This document shows positions 42,916-50,874 of a stretch of DNA of 64,000 nucleotides, one piece after another. The translations under genes and the position numbers were made by a program. The notes under the pieces are model-generated. The model ran no database searches. It saw nothing but the letters and a program-made list of their open reading frames with translations, and had not been told where the DNA came from. The DNA is from Rossellomorea marisflavi. Its GTDB lineage: Bacteria > Bacillota > Bacilli > Bacillales > Bacillaceae_B. The stretch spans positions 3,336,001-3,400,000 of the forward strand of contig NZ_CP081870.1 in assembly GCF_022170785.1 (NCBI RefSeq). The letters run 5' to 3'. Positions within the stretch are counted from its first letter, which is position 1, and each line of letters begins with the position of its first letter.

Positions 42916-44706
42916 TTGAAAAAATCCATTTTCGCCGTGTTCCTTGCGCTTGTCCTGTTTGCAGCAGGCTGCGTGAACACAAAATCAGATGTAGCTGAAG
43001 ACAGCAAGAACGATGGGAAGAAGCCGACCATTGAAATCCTCGGCATGAGTTCAAGCGAGTCCGATATCAATATCCTTCGCGACCAGCTTGTGAAAAACGG
43101 CTTCGATGTGAAGCTGAATGTTCAACCGGACTACGGAAGCTTCAAATCACAGCAGGATGCAGGAAACTATGACGTCGCCCTCTCCAGCTGGACGACGGTG
43201 ACAGGTAACCCTGACTATGCCGTACGCTCCGTCTTCAAATCCGGTGGAGATTACAGCACAATCGCCGATGAGAAGGTCGACAAGCTGATTGATGAAGCAA
43301 GTATGCAAACGCCTGAAGAATTCACCAAAACGTACAAGGCACTGGAAGACCGCCTTGTATTCGAAAAAGCGTATATCGCACCGCTCTATATCTCATACAA
43401 AGCACAGGGAATCAACAAGGACGTGCTGAACACCGATACCGTCCGCCTCTCCAAATCCCGTGCCCTAGCGTGGGAAACGATCGACTTCAATGACGAAGCG
43501 AAACGTGCTAACGATCCACTGATCATGCAGCAAAGCATCCCGACCCTGACGTCCCTTGACCCGATCAAAGGGAATGACGGATCCATCAATACAATCAACA
43601 CGAATATGTATGTAAGGCTTGTGAACCTGACCGATGATGACAACATCACGGCTGATGGTTCCCTCTCCCGCAACTACACGATCGGCGAAGGAAATTCAGA
43701 GTACTACTTCCTGCTACGCGATGATATCAATTTTGCCAAAGTAACAGACAAAAAAGCCGTCGATTCCGGTGAGCGCGTCGGCGCCGACGATGTCATCTTC
43801 TCTCTGGACCGTGCAAAGGATAAGGATTCCGTTCCTGATCACCGTACGTACACCCTCCATGAGCATATCAAGGATGCAGAAGTCGTGACCGACCTGAAGG
43901 AACTTGACGGAAAGACCAATGACGGAAAAACGATCCGTGAAAGCCTCGAGAATGGCCTTGATCAAAAAATCTCAAGTCTTGTAGATGATAAAAACGACGC
44001 CGATAACGGAAGCGGAAAATACCAAGTCGTGAAAATGACGACGACCGAACCATTCCCACAAGTATTGAACTACCTTGCCCACCAATCGGCCGGGATCGTA
44101 TCGAAGAAACAAGTGGAAAGCATCAACACGTATGATGTCGCATCCTTCGATGTGAAGAAAGACATCCCGTACGGTGACCAAAACACCGTCACGGAAGGCG
44201 ACAAATACGATAACAGCCTTTACGCAAGCGGACCATACATCATGACGTACAAAAACGATTATGAAGCCGTCTTCCAGAAGAACCCTGCCTACATGAAAGG
44301 CACTGAAAACGAAGCGAAGATCAGCAACATCAATGTCCGCTTCATTGCAGAAGCCGACAGCGCCCTGTCCGCCCTGCGTAACGGGGAAATCCATTTCTAC
44401 TACGGAGTCCCTGAAACGAAATACGAAACCGTAGAAAAAGACGACAAGCTGAAGCTGCAGCGCATCGAAAGCAACGGCGTATCGTACCTGCTCTTCAATT
44501 CCAAAGGCCGTGACGTTTCCAAAAGTGACGACCTAAGAAAAGCCGTCCTGTACTCCATAAACCAAGATGAGTTCATCGACTACTACCAAGGCAACAAAAT
44601 CAAAGCCGTCTCCACCGTCAGCCCCCTTGTCGACACAGGCAACGAGCTGAAGGCCGACAGTGATAAAGTGAAGGAATTCCTGAAGAAATATCAAGAGAAT
44701 AAGTAA
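42916..44706 (+). CDS. Peptide-type ABC substrate-binding lipoprotein, apparently circularly permuted
   Basis: A 596-aa lipoprotein (lipobox FAAGC, Cys19; TTG start after AGGAGGTCAT). The order of segments is unusual for family 5 binding proteins. Residues about 37-170 look like the normal C-terminal lobe (ILRDQLVKNGFDVKL, YDVALSSWT, VDKLIDEA, YIAPLYIS). Residues about 200-596 then run from the normal N-terminus (SIPTLTSLDPIKG, YFLLRDDINFAK, ADDVIFSLDRAKD) to the region that usually precedes that lobe (LRKAVLYSINQDEFIDYYQG, DSDKVKEFLKKY), where the protein stops. It is the last gene of the operon. Substrate probably peptides, but unknown. Confidence 0.88.
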   Translation: MKKSIFAVFLALVLFAAGCVNTKSDVAEDSKNDGKKPTIEILGMSSSESDINILRDQLVKNGFDVKLNVQPDYGSFKSQQDAGNYDVALSSWTTVTGNPDYAVRSVFKSGGDYSTIADEKVDKLIDEASMQTPEEFTKTYKALEDRLVFEKAYIAPLYISYKAQGINKDVLNTDTVRLSKSRALAWETIDFNDEAKRANDPLIMQQSIPTLTSLDPIKGNDGSINTINTNMYVRLVNLTDDDNITADGSLSRNYTIGEGNSEYYFLLRDDINFAKVTDKKAVDSGERVGADDVIFSLDRAKDKDSVPDHRTYTLHEHIKDAEVVTDLKELDGKTNDGKTIRESLENGLDQKISSLVDDKNDADNGSGKYQVVKMTTTEPFPQVLNYLAHQSAGIVSKKQVESINTYDVASFDVKKDIPYGDQNTVTEGDKYDNSLYASGPYIMTYKNDYEAVFQKNPAYMKGTENEAKISNINVRFIAEADSALSALRNGEIHFYYGVPETKYETVEKDDKLKLQRIESNGVSYLLFNSKGRDVSKSDDLRKAVLYSINQDEFIDYYQGNKIKAVSTVSPLVDTGNELKADSDKVKEFLKKYQENK

Positions 44707-44710
44707 TCGG

Positions 44711-44745
44711 AAAGAGCCTGCCGGAAGAGATCCGGCAGGCTCTTT
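44711..44745 (+). terminator. Terminator of the ABC transporter operon
   Basis: AAAGAGCCTGCCGG/CCGGCAGGCTCTTT, 14-bp perfect stem with a 7-base loop; likely works in both directions. Confidence 0.92.
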
Positions 44746-44752
44746 ATTTGCT

Positions 44753-45454
44753 TCATTTCTGTTTCCGGTACAGCAGGATAAAGTAAACGCATATGAGCAT
44801 GACGCTATAGAAAAGGATCCACCCATAGTTTGCATAAACAGACGCCGATATGGAAGACAGATCATCGTTCATCGCCATGATATCCAGCGAGCGATAGAGG
44901 GGAGGAAGAAACCACATCACCACTGGGGCAATCCATTTCCCCATGGATGCCAACGCCAGGGTAAGGATGAGCACCGAGAGCGTCCCCCACCATGTGTTCA
45001 ACGGATTCCTCATCCATTCCCTTGTGAAGAGGGCCGACAAGGAGATGGATAAGACGCTCAGTGAGAAGTGGGCAAGCACCCCCATTATGACATGATATTG
45101 ATTCAACCCTTCCCCGAACCCTCCGATGACCAAAGGATACCCGACCGACAGGATGCTGAGGACGAAGCCATTAAGCAGGGCAATGGTATACAGGGATGCA
45201 TGATAGCGCCATACCGGCCTCGCATGCATGAGCGTCACTTCTTTTTGACCCTCATCCTCCGCATGGAAGATGGTGATCGTGATCCACCCCATGATGAAGA
45301 ACAGGGCAATGGACGTAAAGGAATAGCTGTCCAAGATAGGATTGGGCGTATATGTGTAATTCAGCATCAGAACGAATAGGTATATGAATAAGGGCGGTAT
45401 AGATTTAAAGGTGCGCAGATGAACAAGGAAGGAATAGCGGAACAGTGCCGTCAT
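44753..45454 (-). CDS. ABC-2 type permease, membrane subunit
   Basis: A 233-aa protein with about six helices (FIYLFVLMLNYTY; SIALFFIMGWITITIF; LLNGFVLSILSVGYPL; LAHFSLSVLSISLSALF; LSVLILTLALASMG; FYSVMLICVYFILL). No sequence motif is recognised, but the 4-base overlap with an ABC ATPase gene and the ABC-2-like topology indicate the membrane half of an export system. Substrate unknown. Confidence 0.78.
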   Translation of the reverse strand: MTALFRYSFLVHLRTFKSIPPLFIYLFVLMLNYTYTPNPILDSYSFTSIALFFIMGWITITIFHAEDEGQKEVTLMHARPVWRYHASLYTIALLNGFVLSILSVGYPLVIGGFGEGLNQYHVIMGVLAHFSLSVLSISLSALFTREWMRNPLNTWWGTLSVLILTLALASMGKWIAPVVMWFLPPLYRSLDIMAMNDDLSSISASVYANYGWILFYSVMLICVYFILLYRKQK

Positions 45455-46320
45455 GACTGAACCACCCCTCTTCCCTCGATCATTGAAACGTCGACTCCTA
45501 CTTCTTTGATGGATGCTCCTCTTTGCAGAAGTGCCAGGAGCACCCTGTCCATTTCATCCTCACCCAGCGCCGCTTCCATGCGCAACCGGTCATCGGTTAG
45601 TTCGAGTGATTTTTTCATTTCAAGAAGAGGAGTTACATGATCCAGTTTTGTTGAATGGATATCAAAGACAATCCTGAATTTTTCCTTGAGTAAACGCTCC
45701 TCTTTCACCAGTCCCTTGTCTTTTATAACAAAGATCTGATCGGCAAGCCTGCTCAGCCTTCTGGATTCATGACAGGTGAAGACGATTCCCACCCCGGTTC
45801 CTTTCAACTGCCCAAACAATTCCTCTAATTCCTGCTGAGCAGGGGCATCAAGTCCGGACAGTGGCTCATCCATGATAACGAGATGCGGCTCTTCCAGCAT
45901 GGCCTGCATGATGAGGACCTTTTGCTTCATGCCTTTGGAAAAGGTGGAGATACGCTGATCTTTGACAGACTCCAGTCCGAAATCTCCCATCAGTTTGGTT
46001 ATCCGTGTCCGAAGGGTGCCTGCATCCATCCCTCGAATCTTTCCCATGTGGGTCAAGTACTCTACAGGGGCAAAGGGAATACTTCTTGGCGTGACTTCCG
46101 GTACATAACTAATGGTCAAAGGCATCAAACCGTGAATGATGCTTCCTTCGTCCACCCTGCTCATACCCGCAATCAGTTTAAGCAATGTGCTTTTACCGGC
46201 TCCATTATCTCCCCTCAGCATGACGATTTGATTGCTGTACAAAGAGAACGATATCCCTCTTAATACTTGGTGTTGTTTATATTTTTTTGAGATATTCACA
46301 GCTGTTAGCAGTAGCGACAC
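45451..46320 (-). CDS. ABC transporter ATP-binding protein
   Basis: A 289-aa ATPase. Walker A is GDNGAGKST, the signature region reads ISTFSKGMKQKV (FSKGM in place of LSGGQ, common in ABC-2 exporters), Walker B is LVIMDEPLSGLD and the switch His is in TCHESRR. The C-terminal 80 residues are a regulatory extension. The GTG start follows TAGGAAGC. Partner of the overlapping membrane gene. Probably an exporter or a resistance-type transporter. Confidence 0.87.
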   Translation of the reverse strand: MSLLLTAVNISKKYKQHQVLRGISFSLYSNQIVMLRGDNGAGKSTLLKLIAGMSRVDEGSIIHGLMPLTISYVPEVTPRSIPFAPVEYLTHMGKIRGMDAGTLRTRITKLMGDFGLESVKDQRISTFSKGMKQKVLIMQAMLEEPHLVIMDEPLSGLDAPAQQELEELFGQLKGTGVGIVFTCHESRRLSRLADQIFVIKDKGLVKEERLLKEKFRIVFDIHSTKLDHVTPLLEMKKSLELTDDRLRMEAALGEDEMDRVLLALLQRGASIKEVGVDVSMIEGRGVVQS

Positions 46321-46393
46321 GCTTCCTACCCTCTTTCACATATATGGAAATATATTCTTGCTCATTATTACAGAAAACCCGAAAAATTCCCAT

Positions 46394-46432
46394 AAAAAAG
46401 AGGCTTCCCCTTACATACTGGGGAAGTCTCCT
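46394..46432 (-). terminator. Terminator of the isochorismatase-like gene
   Basis: On the minus strand GACTTCCCC/GGGGAAGCC stem with an 8-9-base loop and six T. Confidence 0.8.
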
Positions 46433-46447
46433 TCATTGCAAGTTCGA

Positions 46448-47005
46448 TTATCTATACTGATCATGCGCTGGTCGGAACAGATCCTCTTCCGCTTTCCTGA
46501 CCATGGCGAAATGCTCGACATTATAATGGCCGTGCAGGGTCGCATTGTGATGCGCAATGATTTTTTCCGCAGGCAGTGCCTTTGAGTCGGAGGTCGTGTG
46601 CCCATCCTCTACGAGCGTCACGTCAAATCCACTGACCGTCGCCGTTCTTACAGCCGTATCGATGCAGTACTCTGTTTTGCACCCCATCATAACAAGATGA
46701 CCGATGCCGGCATCCTTCAAATGGGCGAGAAGAGGAGTACCATGGAAGGCATTCGTAGCTGCTTTATCAAAAATCACGGCGTCCCCCGGGACATGGATAT
46801 CTTTATGGATTTCAAATCCAGGGCCCTTTCCTTCCGCCACATCCACATCGCGGATGAAGACCATGTCGATCTGTTCCTTTTGCGCTTTGGCAATCACCTG
46901 ATTGATTGTGGAGATGACCCTCTCCTTTTCCCAAACCGGCACCTCGGTTTCGCTTCCGTCCATGAGATCCTGCTGACAATCAATGATCACTAGTGTCTGT
47001 TTCAA
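46448..47005 (-). CDS. Isochorismatase-family cysteine hydrolase
   Basis: A 185-aa cysteine hydrolase. Catalytic triad candidates: Asp9 in VIIDCQQDL, Lys in FDKAATNAF and Cys in KTEYCIDTAVRTA, the family pattern. Relatives include nicotinamidase- and YwoC/YrdC-like proteins; the substrate cannot be named. The start is TTG 6 bases after AAAGGGGT. It is a single-gene unit. Confidence 0.87.
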   Translation of the reverse strand: MKQTLVIIDCQQDLMDGSETEVPVWEKERVISTINQVIAKAQKEQIDMVFIRDVDVAEGKGPGFEIHKDIHVPGDAVIFDKAATNAFHGTPLLAHLKDAGIGHLVMMGCKTEYCIDTAVRTATVSGFDVTLVEDGHTTSDSKALPAEKIIAHHNATLHGHYNVEHFAMVRKAEEDLFRPAHDQYR

Positions 47006-47134
47006 TTTATCTACCCCTTTATGTATGCCATGTTAATCCCTTCTATAATATCACATTATTCAGATATCATTCTTTTTTATCAGTCTCGGGATAAACAGGA
47101 GGGGATAGAGTAATAGATACAGATTAAATCCCCA

Positions 47135-47440
47135 CTACGCCGCATCAAAGTCCTTCATCCATGCCCAGAAGGCGACCGCCTGCAGACCGGAGCAGCTGGT
47201 GAGTACAAGGGAAATCAGGGCAAGGCCCTTCCAAGATGGATTGCCTCTCTTCAGCAGGTAGAGACTGGTTAATCCGGATACAGAAATCAGGAGATCCAGA
47301 GGGAGGAACGACCAGTTCCAGGCCACGATATGGGGATCATCATAATCCTTGAACGCCCAATCCTGGGGAATCCACCCCGTGAATGTCACAATCCAATAGA
47401 GGATGAATCCAATGTCTGTAACGAGAAAAAAACCTTTCAT
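47135..47440 (-). CDS. DUF5360 family membrane protein (YvaD-like)
   Basis: A 101-aa protein with three helices (FFLVTDIGFILYWIVTF; NWSFLPLDLLISVSGLTSLYLL; ALISLVLTSCSGLQAVAFWAW). It starts 5 bp after the SMR gene stop, with AGGTGAGGG as ribosome binding site, so it belongs to the same operon. The pair repeats yvaE-yvaD of B. subtilis. Function unknown. Confidence 0.8.
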   Translation of the reverse strand: MKGFFLVTDIGFILYWIVTFTGWIPQDWAFKDYDDPHIVAWNWSFLPLDLLISVSGLTSLYLLKRGNPSWKGLALISLVLTSCSGLQAVAFWAWMKDFDAA

Positions 47441-47445
47441 GGCCC

Positions 47446-47808
47446 TCACCTGTTCGTCTCCTCCCCAATCTGCGGAGTATCTTCCGTACCGTGACCACCA
47501 GCCACATTCAGGATCACCACTCCCGCAATGATCAAGATGATCGCCACCGCCTTCAGCCAAGTGATGGTCTCACCGAAGTAAAACACCCCGATGAAAGTGA
47601 TGATCATAATGCCCATCCCTGACCACACGGCATACGCAAGGGATACGTCCAACCCCTTCAAGGCTAGCGTCAAAAATGACAAACTCGCTATATAGAAAAC
47701 CATCAATAAGATACTCGGTCCAACTTTCGTAAAGCCCTCCGACGCCTTCATGCTCGACGTCCCCGCGACCTCGAACAATATGGCCGCGATGAGATAGATC
47801 CAGTGCAT
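47446..47808 (-). CDS. Small multidrug resistance (SMR) family transporter (YvaE-like)
   Basis: A 120-aa four-helix SMR protein. The essential Glu lies in AAILFEVAGTSSMKASEGF (helix 1); SLAYAVWSGMGIM and GVFYFGETITWLKAVAIILIIAGVVIL are family-typical. A hydrophilic C-terminal tail of about 15 residues is longer than in EmrE. Ribosome binding site AAAAGGAG. The leader upstream contains a 25-bp-periodic palindrome array. Possibly a quaternary-cation or guanidine-type exporter; substrate unknown. Confidence 0.87.
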   Translation of the reverse strand: MHWIYLIAAILFEVAGTSSMKASEGFTKVGPSILLMVFYIASLSFLTLALKGLDVSLAYAVWSGMGIMIITFIGVFYFGETITWLKAVAIILIIAGVVILNVAGGHGTEDTPQIGEETNR

Positions 47809-47842
47809 GATAAATCACTCCTTTTAAGCGGGTGGGGTGTTT

Positions 47843-47928
47843 GTGCCTGGCACCCTTTGCCCTTTTTGTGCCTGGCACCTTTCGCCTCTTTTGTGCCTGG
47901 CACCTTTTCCTCTTTTTGTGCCTGGCAC
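47843..47928. repeat. Four-copy palindrome array with 25-bp period
   Basis: GTGCCTGGCAC, a perfect palindrome with a central T, occurs at 47843, 47868, 47893 and 47918, exactly 25 bp apart. The 14-bp spacers are pyrimidine-rich on the plus strand. The array lies 35-120 bp upstream of the SMR start codon, in its leader or promoter region. Confidence 0.9.
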
Positions 47929-47996
47929 CTATAAGGAAGCTCTTTTAAGCACGAACTGCGGAAGTTAAAATTCCCACTTCAGTAGCTTAATGCATT

Positions 47997-48410
47997 TTAA
48001 AGGGATGTCATGTCGATCTCATCATATAAACTCGTAAGGAATGGAAGATCCTCAGGATACTGATGATCGAGTATGCTGAGCTCATCAAACGAAAACCAGG
48101 CGGCTTCTTCCACTAATTGATCGGGGTCGTTCAGGGGCCTCGGGCTGCCCTTCACCGCTACAAGGAAGTAATGAATGCAGACATCGTAGCCTTTGACGAC
48201 GGTCGTTTTGATCTTCAGTTTCTTAAGGATCTTCACGGTGTATCCCGTCTCCTCCATCATTTCCCTTACACAGCAGGCTTCAGGCGTTTCCCCTTTTTCG
48301 ATTCCGCCTGACGGGATCGCCCACTTGGTGGAGTTGTATCCTCTTACGAGAAGGACCTCATTTTTATCATTGAAGCAGACACCTGCCGAACCATTCCATG
48401 TTTTTGTCAT
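47997..48410 (-). CDS. Nudix hydrolase
   Basis: A 137-aa Nudix protein. The Nudix box GGIEKGETPEACCVREMMEETGY matches Gx5Ex7REUxEExGU completely. Preceded by WNGSAGVCFNDKNEVLLVRGY, which suggests a MutT-like nucleotide or sugar-nucleotide hydrolase. The start lies 1 bp after the MFS stop and uses GGAGG inside the end of that gene. Third gene of a TetR-MFS-Nudix operon. Confidence 0.88.
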   Translation of the reverse strand: MTKTWNGSAGVCFNDKNEVLLVRGYNSTKWAIPSGGIEKGETPEACCVREMMEETGYTVKILKKLKIKTTVVKGYDVCIHYFLVAVKGSPRPLNDPDQLVEEAAWFSFDELSILDHQYPEDLPFLTSLYDEIDMTSL

Positions 48411-48411
48411 T

Positions 48412-49674
48412 TTACATTTCCTCCGCTTTCAGTATGACTTCTTTCGATGCAGCTCCCGACATCCTGGCGGTAAGGATGCCATAACACAGTGATCCACCAA
48501 GACCGATCAGGAGCAAGACTCCGCCCATGTAGACCGGTGACAGCCACTCGCCGACGACGATGAGAAGGGAAGCAATGATCATGGCTCCGTAACCAGTGAG
48601 GCTATAGAAGGCCATGTAGGTACTCCTCCCGTTCTCGGGGGCCAAGTCACCGATCATCGCCTGTTTGATTGGTACATACATCAGCTCTCCGACGGTGCCA
48701 AAGAACATGAGGATGAAGAGGAACAGGATATTGTCGGTGACCGCAAATGCACTGAAACAGATGGTAAAAACAATAAGGCCAGTAAGCAGGGTGGTCCGGT
48801 CCCTCCACTTCCTGAACATGAGCAGAACGAGGGCTGATAGTGCCACGACCAGGAGTGTATTTTCCGTCCGGAGAAAACCAAGGAGCCGGGTCCCGTCAAG
48901 TTCAAAGCTTAAACCGAATACGCTCCCTGTCTGCTGCGGAATATCCCGCTCAAAACGGATGCCGATGTAGTTTGTGAGGGACTGTTCCAACGTAAGGATC
49001 AAAATGCCTCCCACGATGAAATACATGAACAGCTTATCTTTCAGCACGCTGCTGTAACTGATGGATACAGGAGGTACATCTTCATGGGATTCTGAGGTGA
49101 ATAGCTTTCCGAGATGAATAGAAATTGTGACCAGTAAAGAAATAAACGTGATGGACGTGACGCCGATGAAGAGTTGAAACAGGTAGTCTTTGAAGAGAAA
49201 GGCCCCGACTACACCTCCGATGGCATTGGCAAGATTGGCGAGCCAATAGCTGATGGTGAAGACGGTTTTTCGCGAAGCGGAGTCTGTGACGTCGATGATC
49301 ATAGCCTGGGCGGCGGGACTGAACAGACCACCAAAGAACATATTGAAGATGAAGAGAAAGGCTGTTACATAGGGAAGATCGAACCATGGTGAGTTACACA
49401 GGGTGATGAAGACATAGGAGACCAGGAGCCCGAGCTCCCCGTACACCATGATCTTCTTCCTCCCAAGTTTATCGGACAAGGTACCGCCGAGGAAACCGCC
49501 GGCAATGCCACTCAGGATCACGACCACCAGGACGATACCCGTGATCGCAGCCCCGAGCTTACCGGCAAAATAGATTGCCAGGAACGGCATGACGGCCATG
49601 GAGACAAGTCCGCCGAAAAACTGCATCACCAGCCTGAATTTGACGTTGGGATGGATCTCCTTCAGTTTTACCAT
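48412..49674 (-). CDS. MFS transporter in a TetR-regulated operon
   Basis: A 420-aa, 12-helix major facilitator. GGTLSDKLGRKKIMVYGELG is the loop 2-3 motif; GGLFSPAAQAMIIDVTDSASRKTVF and GELMYVPIKQAMIGDLAPENGRSTYMAFYSLTGYG resemble YttB/MDR-type efflux proteins. The ATG overlaps the TetR stop (ATGGTAA), so translation is coupled. Probably exports the ligand of the TetR repressor. Confidence 0.85.
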   Translation of the reverse strand: MVKLKEIHPNVKFRLVMQFFGGLVSMAVMPFLAIYFAGKLGAAITGIVLVVVILSGIAGGFLGGTLSDKLGRKKIMVYGELGLLVSYVFITLCNSPWFDLPYVTAFLFIFNMFFGGLFSPAAQAMIIDVTDSASRKTVFTISYWLANLANAIGGVVGAFLFKDYLFQLFIGVTSITFISLLVTISIHLGKLFTSESHEDVPPVSISYSSVLKDKLFMYFIVGGILILTLEQSLTNYIGIRFERDIPQQTGSVFGLSFELDGTRLLGFLRTENTLLVVALSALVLLMFRKWRDRTTLLTGLIVFTICFSAFAVTDNILFLFILMFFGTVGELMYVPIKQAMIGDLAPENGRSTYMAFYSLTGYGAMIIASLLIVVGEWLSPVYMGGVLLLIGLGGSLCYGILTARMSGAASKEVILKAEEM

Positions 49675-50291
49675 TTCCTCGCACCGTCGGGGTGTTGATA
49701 CGGACCGAAGAGGCGTATGGCTTGTATCTTCAACGCTTCCCACAGCCTGTGATTACTTGGGGCATCTATGTAGGTAAGTCGCATTCCATTCAACGTGGAC
49801 ATGTAGGAGTGGGCGAGAAGGTCAGGAGGGTCGGGGTAAAATAATCCCATCTTCTGTCCTTCCTCCAGTACGGGACTCACCGACTCAATAAAATCGGTCA
49901 CAAAGCCATCCAGCTCCTCGAACAATGCCGGATAGCGATCGAGCCTAGCCAACACCTGCTGGACAAGGCGGAGGAATTCACTTTTTTCTGAAAAGATCGT
50001 GACATGGCGGTCGACCATGGCCTTAATGATTTCCATGGGGTCACCGGTAAACGTACCCTTGATGTCGAGGAAATGCGGTTTGATCTCCTCAAGCTGTTCC
50101 AGGATCACGGTCTCATAGAGCAATTCCTTCGTCTCGAAATACGTGAAGACCGTTCCGAAGCTTACACCTGCTTCCTTTGCGATATCCGCTACAGTCGTCT
50201 CGAAATAGCCCTTTTCGCTGAAGATTTTGCTTGCAGTACGAAAGATCCGGTCGCGTTTAAGCCTCTTCTTTTCCTCCATCGATGGTTTCAT
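49668..50291 (-). CDS. TetR-family transcriptional regulator
   Basis: A 207-aa TetR repressor. The HTH is in IFRTASKIFSEKGYFETTVADIAKEAGVSFGTVFTYFETKELL (residues about 16-58); the ligand-binding domain has few conserved residues and a C-terminal DGARKW. An 18-bp palindrome between its -10 box and start codon indicates autoregulation. First gene of the operon with an MFS transporter. Confidence 0.9.
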   Translation of the reverse strand: MKPSMEEKKRLKRDRIFRTASKIFSEKGYFETTVADIAKEAGVSFGTVFTYFETKELLYETVILEQLEEIKPHFLDIKGTFTGDPMEIIKAMVDRHVTIFSEKSEFLRLVQQVLARLDRYPALFEELDGFVTDFIESVSPVLEEGQKMGLFYPDPPDLLAHSYMSTLNGMRLTYIDAPSNHRLWEALKIQAIRLFGPYQHPDGARKW

Positions 50292-50312
50292 GGCGTATCC
50301 CCTTTAAAATTG

Positions 50313-50330
50313 ATTGATTGATCAATCAAT
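50313..50330. promoter_or_regulatory. TetR operator (18-bp perfect palindrome)
   Basis: ATTGATTGATCAATCAAT, directly downstream of the operon -10 box and 21 bp before the start codon of the TetR gene. Confidence 0.82.
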
Positions 50331-50359
50331 AATATACACCCAAACATTTCCATCGTCAA
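50331..50359 (-). promoter_or_regulatory. Promoter of the TetR-MFS-Nudix operon
   Basis: TTGACG, 17-bp spacer, TATATT on the minus strand; the -10 abuts the palindrome. Confidence 0.75.
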
Positions 50360-50382
50360 TATTTATTTTAGAAAATTCAGAA

Positions 50383-50874
50383 TCACGAAGACACCAGCCA
50401 TTCTTCCCTGGTCATTGCATAAATCGCCTGCCTTGCCCCGAATCGCTCCACTTCTTCTTCCACTCTCATCCCGAGATTCTCCAATAGCCTGCATGAGCGG
50501 TCATTCAACACTTGGGTTTCAGCCACGATGCGTTGGAGCTCCAGCGTCTGAAAGCCATGAGTCAACACTGCCGCCACGGCTTCCTTGGCATATCCCTTCC
50601 CCCAGTGCTCCGGTAAAAACTGATAGGACACCTCCGTATCCCGGCCATTGTGATGGGTCGAAAGGGATACTCCTCCAAGAAATGTACCGTCCTTCAAATC
50701 GCGAACAGCCCAGTGGAGCTGCTGACCCATCACTGCCATCAACCCTTCAAAATCCAGATCGTTCCTGACTCCGCCAAGATATCGCCTTACATCTTCGTCT
50801 GCATATAACCTCCTGATGGACGGGATATCCTTATCCGTCATACGCTCGATTGAACATCTATCAGTTCTCATCAT
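50383..50874 (-). CDS. GNAT acetyltransferase, RimJ/RimL type
   Basis: A 163-aa N-acetyltransferase. YQFLPEHWGKGYAKEAV is the acetyl-CoA-binding motif A and RIVAETQVLNDRSCRLLENLGM motif B of the RimJ/RimL ribosomal-protein acetyltransferase type (GNAT-3). The start overlaps the end of the upstream alpha/beta hydrolase gene by 14 bases, so the two form an operon. Substrate unknown. Confidence 0.87.
   Translation of the reverse strand: MMRTDRCSIERMTDKDIPSIRRLYADEDVRRYLGGVRNDLDFEGLMAVMGQQLHWAVRDLKDGTFLGGVSLSTHHNGRDTEVSYQFLPEHWGKGYAKEAVAAVLTHGFQTLELQRIVAETQVLNDRSCRLLENLGMRVEEEVERFGARQAIYAMTREEWLVSS

Noticed and set aside
44753-46320. Extension of the peptide transporter operon
   Set aside because: A strong terminator separates them, strands are opposite, and the ATPase is of the ABC-2 exporter type.
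47843-47928. Possible CRISPR array
   Set aside because: Repeat unit is an 11-bp palindrome, spacers are only 14 bp and pyrimidine-rich, and there are no cas genes.
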